A stretch of DNA of 64,000 bases from Lingula anatina. Lineage: Eukaryota; Brachiopoda; Lingulata; Lingulida; Lingulidae. This document shows positions 35,626 to 49,200 of this stretch, in pieces (the first letter of the stretch is position 1; every line of letters begins with the position of its first letter). The position numbers and the translations under genes were made by a program. Under the pieces are notes generated by a model that ran no database searches, was not told where the DNA came from, and saw nothing but the letters and a program-made list of their open reading frames with translations. The stretch spans positions 180,584-244,583 of the forward strand of contig NW_019775662.1 in the NCBI RefSeq assembly GCF_001039355.2. The letters run 5' to 3'.

Positions 35626-38405
35626 TCAGGCCGCCCGTAGAATTGGTTTGTGACGAATATTGTCGACTTTAATTATACTATTAATATGTAAACACACCTT
35701 AACCCACCCACCAAACTGGTGCGGTGTTATCTCACAGTGACCCTTACCACACGCCTCCTCCGTACTGTCCCAGTGTCCGGACACGAGGCAACGACGTGTC
35801 CTCTCCGAGCTCCCGTCACTGAAGGCGGCGTTTGGAGAGCACTCGTACCTCACCGCCGCTCCCGCCCCGTGGTCACTCGAGTTGACCGTGGTGTGAGAAA
35901 GGCTACTGGACACCGCCGGGCACTGGGGACCTGTTTAATGGTGAAAACGATTAAAGGAAAGGATTTTCTTCATCAAATATTACATATGCGTGTAGATACG
36001 CTGATGATACCCGTAGGTTATAAATGCATGGACAGTAATTACTGGTTAATAACACTAAGAAATCTTTAGAATGGTTTTAAAAGTTTTAAAATAATGCCCT
36101 TTAAATGCACTTACGGATGCAGGCAGATGGGACGTTGTTATCCCACTGCCCGCTACTCAAGCAAGACGCCTTCTTCGTTGTCGTTCCATCCTGGAAGGCG
36201 TGGTTCTCTATACACGTGTATGTGGCGATATCTAGGTATCTGTTGCCAGACTGCGTCACGGTTGCGTTGGAAACTGTCTGCAGGTTCCCAGCACACTGCA
36301 CGGCTAGCAGAAAATGGTAAATTATTATGCTTAAACACCTGCACATAACATCAAATACCTCCAAAATTCTGTGGATAAGCATTTAGGGACCTTTAATGAC
36401 ATAATCAACTCGAGTTGAATATCCATCTTCATTTTTTAAAAAAGTTTAGAACTGTGAGTATAGTTACAATGTATCTTTCAACCTCTTACCTTCACAAGCA
36501 GGGGGCGTGGCTGTCCAGTTATTGACTTGACAGGTGATGAATTTGTGTTCCTCCAGAGTTCCCGCTGGCCACTGAAAGCCTGGCAGGCAGCTGTATGTGA
36601 CCTTGACATTGTGCTGCCTGTTTGCGGTGGAGGCCAAGGCGTTGCCCACAGATGGCACTGCGGGGCAACGTACGTCTGGGAAAATAACCAGGAGATTTTG
36701 GCATGTCAAAAATTACATCAATAATGACCATTTGATAGTTTATTCATCTATCCTTATTAGCTTTACAATATGATACTATTCCCATGAGTAGTGACTGTCT
36801 TATTTATTCAGTTATCATCATTAATTATAATGGTTTGTTAACAAATGAGATACCAGGAAAAACTACAGAAGCAACTCTGGTCTGAGCATGTAGCTACTAT
36901 GGCGGCCATTCCGGCGCAAGGCGAAAAATGATGGTGAGGTCCTGTCCAGTACAACGTGTTGGGATCTCGCTCCCAATAACAATTTCTGTCCATTTCCACA
37001 GCAACATTTTGCAAATTCGACAAGAAAGATTTAAGGATGCGTTCCTAATATAACTATCACCCTAGGTAGATTGTTCCAACCCCGCGGGTATTCTCGGTGA
37101 ATGCAATCAGATTAACTGAGTGACGCGCCCCATGATTAACTTTTGTGAGCGGTCAGTGGCACTCAATACGAACTGAAAAAGCTGCCAGATGCCACCAAAG
37201 TTTATCATCTCTTAGCTGCTCCAGGAGGTGTACCGTTCAGTTTGTCTGATTGCATTCAACAAAAGTCGCAGTGGTGTTCGAACGATCTATCTGGTACGTT
37301 AGTTGCATTGGGAACGCATCCTTAAGGTGGGTATGTCCCCCAGTCTTTCAACTTACCCCACGTCCTCCATACAGAATAACGGTAGTGTCCTCCACAAAAG
37401 GCGATCGAATCGCCAGAGCACCTTGTGTAACAGTACGATTTCGAAGAACGGCCGTATTTGTCCACGCTATTGGAACAGGAACAGTTGTCTGTCAAGAAAA
37501 TAAGGTTAAGCCGTCATACGGGTGACGATGAAGAAGCTGGGAAGAAGCACTTAAATGCAGTGACAATATATACATTAGCATATCTGCGACACGACGTTAT
37601 TAAAAAAATGAGTTTGGTAAGCTTTGTGTATATTTTCAGGTTGTTCAGTTTCTTACTTCTTTATTCAAACCAACACATATGTAAAGACAGCCATCATAAC
37701 GACTCAGTGTTTATTATTCAACAAATGTGCATTTCTGATTGACTTATTGTAATTTGTTAGTATCTTACCTCCACTCAGACCAGCATAAAGATACCCATTA
37801 TCTCTGCATAAGTCCACACAGGCGGCAGGTGTTCCACAGTTAGTTGATATAACCCGTTCCATGACAGGACTTAGGTTTGGGTCCATCGTCTCAACGATAC
37901 ACCCAACGTAATAGTCGCCATCTATCCAAGAAATGATTTATTGGCAGAAACATGGAACGCGTGAGTTTATGATAGAAATCAGTCACACATGATAATGAAG
38001 TAGAATTCAATTAAATGAAAAAATCCAACCTGGTTCTTGATATATTACTGCAGAAACTGATGCGATAACATATATAAATAAACAACTGCACAGTACTTAC
38101 GGTCAAAGGAACTGTACTTGCAGCCGTACATCTCCATGCGCAGACTGCAGTTGTTGTGGCAGGTCGAGCTGTTAGGATACAAGCGAACATGCTGCGCCAG
38201 GAACGGGTCTTTAAAGGTATTCAGTACCACTTTGTTGAAATTCGTGTTGCCGGCCAACTATAAAAGACATAAAAATTACTCCCGGACTCTTGTTAAATGA
38301 AATCAAAATTTGATTGCGTCTGATTGCATTCAGCAAAAGTCCCTACAGGGTTAGATCGATCTACGTAGATTAGAAACGCGACCATAATACACGGCCTCCA
38401 AGAAA

Positions 38406-38471
<66 letters not shown>

Positions 38472-41400
38472 TCACACATATATATATATACTTGTACTTT
38501 TATATAGTCACCTGGTTGCCGTTGTCGTAATGTGTCCAGTTCATACCGTCTTCACTGTAGTCGATGGTGTAGCCTCCAACCCACTGCATATTGTCCACAT
38601 CCTTGGCACCTGTTTCAATACAATTATCACCATATGTACCTTATTCGATGACTATTTTCTGGCGCAGCTCAAATGTTCCAAAGTTAAGTAGATCGCATTA
38701 AAATACCTTTTTCCAACATACATGTACATGTGTCAGTGCTACAGTAGCATCCTTATTATTTTGACAGCTTCAAACGTTATTTCCACCAAAATTAAGCCGG
38801 AAATATTTGATAAAAAAGCGCTTTACCTTGAGTCGCGATGCCGGTAAATATGAAGAGTTCGCTGAACGACACTTGGATCCAGGGGTTGGAATCTCCCGTG
38901 TCAAAACCGACACCAAACACACCATAGAGGCTGAAATATCCAAAGTTGTTGGACGTCACAATCAATAGCCAATCAGTTCAGAAAGGGTGGTCATATTTGG
39001 GTGCTGCCATGAGGATGTTTAAACTCAAGCCTGAGTATGTTTGGAATAATGTCTAACTAACTAACAAATCATTTGAATTTATCTAACGGTACATAGGTGT
39101 ACGTATTAGTTTTTAATTTTCTTTGCAAGAGTAAAGCTTATTTAAGCAAAGGAAAAATGGCAATAAAAATCCTATGTATATTTTGGAAGACAGTATACGT
39201 AGTTTTACTTACAATGCGTTGCTTGCTGTATAGTTGGCATCGCTGGATGTCGTTGATGTCGTAATTGTTAAGGTGTTGTCGTAAACGTGCATCAGAGGCG
39301 TATGGCATGGACCTAAGAAATGTTATCGTTTATGATATAACATGGTCAGGTGGTTATCTTAAAAGGGTGGTTATCTTGTGTTGGTCAATGTTAAAGATGA
39401 TGATGTTTTTCAGTTCTGTAGTGAGAGAGTACCACTGGCGTATGGCATGGGCCTAATATTGTATGTTGTCGTAAATGAGGTAACCCAATTCCTCTAAACC
39501 AGGTGGTTATCACAGAGATGTGGGGCCAAATATCAAATCACGGATAGAAGGTTTTCAAATGCGTGGAAATAAGTTCATATGCCACGCTAATTGTGCATTA
39601 ATCACCTTTATTATTGCATTGAACTTTTTTAGATGTTTGTCCTGCCTCTTCCTGAACCCAATACGTTCCCTCTATTAAAACACCTTGTTCTGCCAGATGC
39701 ATGCAGGACGCAGCACGGGAGTAGTAGAACGCTGAAAATTGATATAGATATATCAAATATGTGAGCAAACCGAAGTTCTCTATTTGTAGATAATGTGTTT
39801 GTAAACAGAGCAGTATTATGGCATGATCAATTGTGATATTTAATTGTAACGGCCCGATCCTCTTTAAAAAGAATCGCTGCTCGTAAATTATCCAGCTTAT
39901 CAATTTTGTCTGAGCTAACTTACAGACAGAATAAACATTGGCCTTATTGGTTCCTCCACAATGCTGGACGGGGTTGTAAGGGCAACCTAAAGCACAATCA
40001 CTTGGGGACTGCTTCCCAGCCGGTTCACTGTTTACACAGTAGCAGTCTGCACCGGACACTGCAGCCTTGGGGATGTCCTGTCCACGGCAGTACTCTATAC
40101 ACTGAAGACTGTTCATGAGCCGAGAGTGCGATACCTTGACATGGTACGTTGTTGGATTATTGAAACAGCCGTCAAATCCTAAGATAACAGATTGGGTTTC
40201 AGTCATCAACAGCAAAGGTCTTCAATCTTCTATGTCTTATTTTATCAAATTTTAATTTATTTTTTCTTTCATTTTATTATATGCTTTAATTTTATTTAAC
40301 TTAGATATATAGATTTATTTTGTATGTGGAAATTAAAAATTGTGAGTTTGGATCCAATCCAGTAGACAACAGTACCTTACTTAAAAGTACCGAGTAAGAG
40401 GTGCATACATACCTCCGTTTATTTCACACAGAGCTATATTAGGCCCCCCACTCATCTCTGCATTGATCCAGCTGAAGTTGGAGGTCTTGTTAAACAGCAC
40501 CCGTGTCTTCAGCCCACTGGTGTCCGGGTTTCCGTCATCCCAGTAAGAGTACGACAGATAAGAGCCATCTTCTCCGGTATATATTAGACTATAGAATGGG
40601 TCGAACATCCCTGATATCACATCGGTTGCTGATGCATTATACTGAAAACAAGACGTTCTATGTTAAATGTGTGTGTGTGTGTGTGTGTGTGTGTGATGAG
40701 TGTGCGTAGTATCAGGAATGACGTTTTAGTTGCATTATTGTTGACAGCTAAACAAGTTCTTAAAAACCTCGTTTTCCGAACGAAGGGATGACGTAATAAG
40801 CATACGGCGATAACGTGCAATGTGACATATTTCATAAATGAAGAAATACAACATTCAGACGCAGAGAGAAAAGAAAGAGAGAGAGGCAGGGAGTGAGGGA
40901 GGGATGGAGGAAGAGAGAGAGATGGATGGAAGGAGGTAGAAAAACAGAAATGGCGAACCCTGAGGATTTGAATGACATGATCTTGCTCTTCCCTGGAATT
41001 CACCACAGCGAGGTAGCCCCCTAGATCAGTACAGCCCTTTCTGTAGTCGTAATGGTCACTACGGTCAAATAGCAACTGATAACAACTGTACTGGCGTCCA
41101 AATGACCAGCCGCTTGGACAGACAGTGCCGTCTGAAGTGGGTAAGTCTGTGAAATAAAACAAACGTTCTCCAGTAAGGAAACGTGCACACACATGTACAA
41201 TTTAAATATTGATCGTGGCTCGTGTACGCGTATTTACCAATCAGAAAAGATTTGTACCATATTATTGTCAGCATCAAAACCCGTACAAACCTAACATGGG
41301 AGCATACAAATACCAATACAAATAATTTATTTAACAACCTAAAATTCCGTGTCATCTGTGCGTTCATCCATTTACATATAAGACTGAGCAAAAATACTTA

Positions 41401-41612
41401 CTAGGGCTACTGGTAGTGGAGGCCTGGACCGTTGTCGGTGCCTGCGTAGTGGCTGCTTGGGTGGTTGGTGCCTGCGTGGTCGCTTCTTCAGTGGTTGGGG
41501 CCTGCGTAGTCGCTGCTTCAGTGGTTGGTGCCTGCGTAGTTGTTGCTTCAGTCGTTGGTGCCTCTGTAGTCGTTGCTTCAGTCGTTGGTGCCTGCGTAGT
41601 TGCTGCTTCAGT
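35626..41612 (-). CDS. Composite lectin, inverted copy A (5' truncated by N)
   Basis: Same protein family as the plus copy, from the Thr-rich stalk to sushi 3. Exons (minus): 41612-41402 (cut by the N at 41613), 41146-40959, 40641-40413, 40178-39924, 39731-39606, 39312-39213, 38930-38827, 38609-38512, 38257-38101, 37921-37769, 37488-37357, 36675-36490, 36303-36115 and 35930-35748; reading through the last donor gives a stop at 35626. Every complete exon has the same length and phase as in the plus copy and no coding frame is broken. LamG and EGF exons are absent because the block ends at the N. The CTLD exon ends at a weak GTTCGC donor where the plus copy has GTAGGC. Introns are much closer to copy B than to the plus copy, so A is probably the second allele of B. 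Confidence 0.85.
37035..37321. mobile_element. TTAA-flanked MITE in copy A intron
   Basis: Inverted ends of about 44 bp beginning GGATGCGTTCC, flanked by TTAA at 37031-37034 and 37322-37325. The same insertion is present in copy B at 44478-44787 but absent from the matching plus-copy intron (28039-28470), dating the insertion after the inverted duplication and before A and B separated. Confidence 0.75.
38407..38461. repeat. (TA)n microsatellite
   Basis: About 27 TA units in a discoidin intron of copy A. The same place in copy B (near 45885) has none and in the plus copy (near 26716) only a few. Confidence 0.95.
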
Positions 41613-41613
41613 N
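41613..41613. other. Single N at contig junction
   Basis: Left of the N is the Thr-rich coding repeat of copy A. Right of it is 3' flank homologous to 34075. The sequence therefore jumps from the middle of a gene back to the outer end of a second version of the same block. Confidence 0.9.
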
Positions 41614-41835
41614 ACCATTTGTATCATATATTTATATTACTATCAAAATACGTTCGTGGTTATTACCATCCAACAGTTTTATTCTAAATAAAGTGGATTT
41701 TTCCCCAAAATACGGGATATTAGTTTCACTTTTTTGGTCATTCAGAGGACTTTGTCTACACAGCCCCGGCCCTTAATGCATTTAATATGGAACATCTTTT
41801 ATTTGTCTAATGATAAAACATTTGTTTAAATCCAC

Positions 41836-41871
<36 letters not shown>

Positions 41872-42695
41872 TAGATATAAAAGTATCAATAACTCGACTA
41901 ATGTTGTCAATTACAACAAAAAAACTTCTCGAACAGAAGACAAAAACATGTCATTATATATTGAACGATGACTTGTAAAAGCCTGTGGAAAAAGTTGCAT
42001 TATTCTTTGGTCCACTTGTGTTAAGCTCGTCTTTCTTTTTGCTAAAAATAGCACATCTTAAAACTATCATCAAATGAAATAAATCTGTTTTTTAGTGCTG
42101 AGTATAACCTGTGTGCGACTTTACTGTCATGATCTAGAAGCAAACCAATCAGTAAGTAATGCTAAAAGCTTCAGTTGTCGCAAATAATGAAACTTCAGAG
42201 TCCCCGTGGAGCTAGTGTGTGGTACATTTAGCTAGTACGATAGATTGTGAATGTATCCTTAAGCCGCTTTCTGATTCACATTTCGGTCCATTTCGGTCCA
42301 ATCTGTGGAGGATTTTCGCAATCAGTGGAATCAGCTCAATCAACACACACACAGATATAGGATATAATGAAAATATATCGTGCTTCTAAAATTGGATTTT
42401 TTTGTGGGCTCCAGCAATCGCATATGTTTACAGAAAACGTTAGATTGTAGGATCATGACGCCTTGAGCCCGAATAAGTCACCTCCGAATTTCTTGGTGTG
42501 CCCCCTTTCCTGGATTTGTAATTTTTTGACCGAAAATTGCTACTTCTATATGTATTGGGCTGCTACGGATCTTTCCTGGCTTGAAGTCGATGGTTATTAT
42601 CAACAACTATTACACCAACTTTCAGTTTCTTTCAAGTTAGGCACATCAATCAAACAACCACGTTTTTCTGATGCACAACACCCACAATCCAAGTC

Positions 42696-42701
<6 letters not shown>

Positions 42702-42750
<49 letters not shown>
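42702..42750. repeat. (TC)n(AC)n microsatellite
   Basis: Longer than its counterpart at about 35159-35207 in block A. Confidence 0.9.
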
Positions 42751-42752
<2 letters not shown>

Positions 42753-43234
42753 CTCTTCCTTTCATCCCATCTCACCGATTTGTAGCGAGTAAGTGTAGCT
42801 ATATAAACATCCACACATAAAAAAGCAGGAAGAAAAACCTCTAAAGCGTAAAAGACATGAATAAAGAAAAAGAAAAAAGACAGTAAAGTAAAATGTAAAC
42901 TTTAAACAAAGAGATTGAGTTCTATGGATTTAGAAAATTTACCTACCTTTTTTGTTGTTCGTGGCCCACGATCTTGTTAAGTAATTTGATGATGGTGAGA
43001 TTGAATGAATACCTCATATGATTTATAAACGTCGTTATGATATTTTATAGTTAATAATTGAGTTAAAAACACAACTTAAAAAATATATACCTGATCTGAT
43101 TATAGTCAGAACTGCCGTTTATTTGCACGGGTTGATTTGATATGCCATGTGATCATATGATCTTACCTGCCTCAGGCCGCCCGAAGAATCGGTTTGTGAC
43201 GAATTTTATCGACTTTAATTATAAAATTAATATG

Positions 43235-46200
43235 TCAACACAGCTTAGCCCACCCACCAAACTGGTGCGGTGTTATCTCACGGTAACCCTTACCACACGC
43301 CTCCTCCGTGCTGTCCCAGTGTCCGGACACGAGGCAACGGCGTGTCCTCACCGAGCTGCCGTCACTGAAGGTGGCGTTTTGAGAGCACTCGTACCTCACC
43401 GCCGCCCCCGCACCGTGGTCACTCGAGTTGACCGTGGTGTAAGAAAGGCTGCTGGACACCGTCGGGCACTGGGGACCTGTTGAATGGTGAAACGAATAAA
43501 AGAATAAATTTGAAGACACCCCTTAGGTTGTACATGGATTGACAGTGATTACTGGTTAGTGGAATTAGGGAATCTTTAGTATGGTAAAGTCAAAAAATGT
43601 ATGCGCTGTCTTGAAATGTACTTACGAATGCAGGCAGATGGGACGCTGTTATCCCACTGCCCGCTACTCAAGCAAGACGCCTTCTTCGTTGTCGTTCCAT
43701 CCTGGAAGGCGTGGTTCTCTATACACGTGTATGTGGCGACATCTAGGTATCTGTTGCCAGACTGCGTCATGGTGGCATTGAAGACTGTCTGCGGGTGCCC
43801 AGAACACTGCACGGCTAGCAAAATATAGTAAATTATTATTGGTGAGATTGAAAATTACATCAAATACCTCCAAAATTCCGTGGATAAGCATTTAGCGACC
43901 TTTAATGACGTGAAGAAGGTGACATGAATATCCACTTTCATTTAAAAAGTTTAGAACCGTCAGTATATAGATATAATGTATCTTTCAATCTCTTGCCTTC
44001 ACAAGCAGGGGGCGTGGCTGTCCAGTTATTGACTTGACAGGTGATGAATTTGTCTTCCTCCAGAGTTCCCGCTGGCCACTGAAAGCCTGGCAGGCAGCTG
44101 TACGTGACCTTGACATTGTGCTGCCTGTTTGCGGTGGAGGCCAAGGCATTGCCCACAGATGGCACTGCGGGGCAACGTACATCTGGGAAGATAGCCAGGA
44201 GATTTTTGCCATGTCACAAATTGCATCAATAATGACCATTTGATAGTCTTTCCATCTATCCTATTTTACATTACCATATGTTGACACTGGATACTATTAC
44301 CGTGAGTAGAGACTCTTATTTATTCAGTTATCCATTAATTATAATGGTTTGTAAACAAATGAGATACTAAGAAAGACTACACGTGCAACTCTGAGCATGT
44401 TGCTGCTATGGCGGCCATTCCGGCGCAAGGCGAAAGATGATGGTGAGGTCCTGTCCAGTAAAACGTGAAAGATTTAAGGATGCGTTCCTAATGTAACTAT
44501 CACCCTAGGTAGGTTGTTCCAACCCCGCGGGTATTCTCGGTGAATGCAATCAGATTAACTGAGTGACGCGCCTCATCGAGTAGCTACATGTTTGGGGGTG
44601 ATTAACTTTCGTGAGCGGTCAGTGACACTCAATACGAACCGAAAAAGCTGCCAGATGCCACCAAATTTTATCATCTCTTAGCTGCTCCAGGAGGTGTACC
44701 GTTCAGTTTGTCTGATTGCATTCAACAAAAGTCGCCGTGGAGTTCGAACGATCTATCTCATACGTTAGTTGCATTGGGAACGCATCCTTAAGGTGGGTAT
44801 GTCCCCCAGTTTTTCATCTTACCCCACGTCCTCCATACAGAATACCGGTAGTGCCCTCCACAAAAGGCGCTGGAATCGCCAGAGCACCTTGTGTAACAGT
44901 ACGATTTCGAAGAACGGCCGTATTTGTCCACGCTATTGGAACAGGAACAGTTGTCTGTCAAGAAAATAAAGTTAAGCCGTCATACGGGTGACGATGAAGA
45001 AGCTGGGAAGAAGTACTTAAATGCAGTAACAATATATACATTAGCATATCTGCGACACGACGTTATTAAAAAAAAGAGTTTGGTAAGCTTTGTGTATATT
45101 TTCAGGCGGTTCAGTTCCTTACTTCTTTATTTAAACCAACACATATGTAAAAACAGCCATCATGACGACTCGGTGTTTAATATTCAATAAATGTGCATTA
45201 TCCATTGACATCCTGTTATTTATTAGTATCTTACCTCCACTCAGACCAGCATAAAGATACCCATTATCTCTGCATAAGTCCACACAGGCGGCAGGTGTTC
45301 CACAGTTAGTTGATATAACCCGTTCCATGACAGGACTTAGGTTTGGGTCCATCGTCTCAACGATACACCCAACGTAATAGTCGCCATCTATCCAAGAAAA
45401 TGATTTATTGGAAGAAACATGGAACTCGTGAGTTAATGATAGAAAGTGAGTGATAGAAATCAGTCACACATAATCAGGAAGTAAAATTCAATTAAATGAA
45501 AATATCCAACCTGGTTCTGAATATATTACTGCAGAAACTGATGCGATAACATATAAACAAACAACTACACAGTACTTACGGTCAAAGGAACTGTACTTGC
45601 ACCCGTACATCTCCATGCGCAGACTGCAGTTGTTGTGGCAGGTCGAGGTGTTGGGATACAAGCGAACATGCTGCGCCAAGAATGGGTACTTAAAGGTATT
45701 AAGTACCACTTTGTTGAAATCTGTGTTGCCGGCCAACTATAAAAGAAATGAAAAATTACTGCGGGACTCTCGTTAAATGGAATCAAAAATTAATTGCGTC
45801 TGATTGCATCCAGCAAGAGTCCCTACAGAGTTAGATCGATTTACGTAGATTAGAAATGCGACCATAATATACGGTCTCCAAGAATATACTTGTATATAGT
45901 CACCTGGTTGCCGTTGTCGTAATGTGTCCAGTTCATACCGTCTTCGCTGTAGTCGATGGTGTAGCCTCCAACCCACTGCATATTGTCGACATCCTTGGCA
46001 CCTGTTTTAATACAATTATAACCATATGTACTTTATTCAATGACTATTTTCTGGCGCAGCTCAAATGATCCAAAGTTAGGTAGAACGCATTAAAATACCT
46101 ATTTCCAACATACATGTACATGTGTCAGTGCTACAGTAGCATCCTTATTATTTTGAAAGCTTCAAACGTTATTTCCACCAAAAATTAAGCCGAAAATATT

Positions 46201-49200
46201 TGACAAAAAACGCATTTTACCTTGAGTCGCAATGCCGGTAACTATGAAGAGTTCGCTGTACGACACTTCAATCCAGGGGTTGGCATCTCCCGAGTCAAAA
46301 CCGACACCAAACACGCCATAGAGGCTGAAATATACAAAGTTGTTGGACGTCACAATCAATAGCCAATCAGTTCAGAAAGGGTAGTCATATTTGGGTGCTG
46401 TCATGAGGATGTTTAAACTCAAGCCTAGGTATGTTTGGAATTATGTCTAACTAACTAACAAATCATTTGAATTTATCTAACGGTACATAGCTGTAAGTAT
46501 TAGTTTTTAATTTTCTTTGCAAGAGTAAAGCTTATTTTAGCAAAAGAAAAATGGCAATAAAAATCCTATGTATATTTTGGAAGACAGTATACGTAGTTTT
46601 ACTTACAATGCGTTGCTTGCTGTATAGTTGGCATCGCTGGATGTCGTTGATGTCGTAATTGTTAAGGTGTTGTCGAAAACGTGCATCAGAGGCGTATGGC
46701 ATGGACCTAAACAATGTTATCGTTAATGATATAACATGGTCAGGTGGTTATCTTAAAAGGGTGGTTATCTTGTGTTGGTCAACGTTAATCTATAAACATG
46801 ATGATGTTTTTCAGTTCTGGAGTGAGAGAGGACCACTGGCGTATGGCATGGGCCTAATATTGTATGTTGTCGTAAATGAGGTAACCCAATTCCTCTAAAC
46901 CAGGTGGTTATCACAGAGATGTGGGGCCAAATATCAAATCACGGATATAAGGTTTTCAAATGCGTGGAAATAAGTTCATATGCCACGCTAATTGTGCATT
47001 AATCACCTTTATTATTGCATTGAACTTTTTTAGATGTTTGTCCTGCCTCTTCCTGAACCCAATACGTTCCCTCTAATAAAACACCTTGTTCTGCCAGATG
47101 CATGCAGGACGCAGCACGGGAGTAGTAGAACGCTGAAAATTGATATAGATATATCAAATAACTGAGAAAACCCAAGTTATTTAGTATGATAACGTGTTTG
47201 TAAAGAGAGCGGTATTATGGCATAATTCGTTGTGATATTTAATTGTAACGGTCCGATCCTCTTTAAAAACAATCACTGCTCGTTAATTAACCAACTTATT
47301 AATTTCGTCTGACCTAACTTACAGACAGAATAAACATTGGCCTTATTGGTTCCTCCACAATGCTGGACGGGGTTGTAAGGGCAACCTAAGGCACAATCAC
47401 TTGGGGACTGCTTCCCAGTTGGTTCACTGTTTACACAGTAGCAGTCTGCCCCGGACACTGCGGCCTTGGGGATGTCCTGTCCACGGCAGTACTCTATACA
47501 CTGAAGACTGTTCATGAGCCGAGAATGCGATACCTTGGCACGGTACGTTGTTGGATTATTGAAACAGCCGTCAAATCCTAAGATAACAGAAAGGGTTTCA
47601 GTCATCAACAGCAAAGGTCTTCAATCTTCTATGTCTTATTTTATCAAATTTTAATTTATTTTTTCTTTCATTGTATTATATGCTTTAATTTTATTTTACT
47701 TAGATATATAGATTTATTTTGTATGTGGAAATTAAAAATTGCGAGTTTGGATCCAATCCAGTAGACAACAGTACCTTACTTAAAATTACCGAGAAAGAGG
47801 TGCATACATACCGCCGTTAATTTCACACAGAGCTCTATTAGGCCCCCCACTGATCTCTGCATTGATCCAGCTGAAGTTGGAGGTTTTGTTAAACAGCACC
47901 CGTGTCTTCAGCCCACTGGTGTCCGGGTTTCCAGCATCCCAGTAAGAGTACGAGAGATAGGAGCCATCTTCTCCAGTATATACCATGCTATAGGATGGGT
48001 CGAACATCCCTGATATCACATCGGTTGTTGATGCATTATACTGAAAACAAGACGTTCTATGTTAAATGTGTGTGTGTGTGTGTGTGTGTGATGAGTGCGC
48101 GTGACGAGTGCCCATGGTATCAGGAATGACGTCTTAGTTGCAATATTGTTGACAGCTAAACAAGTTCTAAAAAACTCGTTTTACGAACGAAGGAATGACG
48201 TGATAAACATACGGCGATAACGTGCAATGTGACATATTTCATAAATGAAGAGATACAACATTCAGACGCAGAGAGAAAAGAAAGAGAGAGAGGCAGGGAG
48301 TGAGGGAGGGATGGAGGAAGAGAGACAGATGGATGGAAGGAAGGAGGTAGAAAAACAGAAATGGCGAACCCTGAGGATTTGAATGACATGGTCTTGCTCT
48401 TCCCTGGAATTCACCACAGCGAGGTAGCCCCCTAGGTCAGTACAGCCCTTTCTGTAGTCGTAATGGTTAGTGCTGTCAATTAGCAACTGATAACAACTGT
48501 ACTGGCGTCCAAATGACCAGCCGCTCGGACAGACAGTGCCGTCTGAGGTGGGTAAGTCTGTGAAATAAAACAAAGTCCAGTAAGGAAGCATGGCCACACA
48601 TGTACAATTTAAATATTGATCGTGGCTCGGGTACGTGTATTTACCAATCAGAAAAGATTTGTACCATATTGCTGTCAGCATCAAAGCCCATACAAACCTA
48701 ACATGAGAGCATACAAATACAAATACAAATACAAATAATTTATTTAACAACCTAAAATTCCGTGCCATCTGTGCGTTCATCCATTTACACTTAAGACTGA
48801 GCAAAAATACTTACTTGGGTTACTGGTAGTGAAGGCCTGGACCGTTGTCGGTGCCTGCGTAGTGGCTGCTTGTGTGGTTGGTGCCTTCGTGGTCGCTTCT
48901 TCAGTGGTTGGTGCCTGCGTAGTCGCTGCTTCAGTCGTTGGTGCCTGAGTAGTTATTGCTTCAGTCGTTGGTGCCTGAGTAGTTGTTGCTTCAGTCGTTG
49001 GTGCCTGCGTAGTTGTTGCTTCAGTCGTTGGTGCCTGCGTGGTCGCTGCTTGTGGTATCGTTAACGCTGGCATAGTGAAAACATGAAAATTAGTAGGCGA
49101 TGACTTACAAATTTGATTCTCAGGAAACTGGATATTTTTCTACATGGAGAGCACAAGCCAGTTTGCATTATCAGCACTGGATAACGAGTCTGTTTGATTA

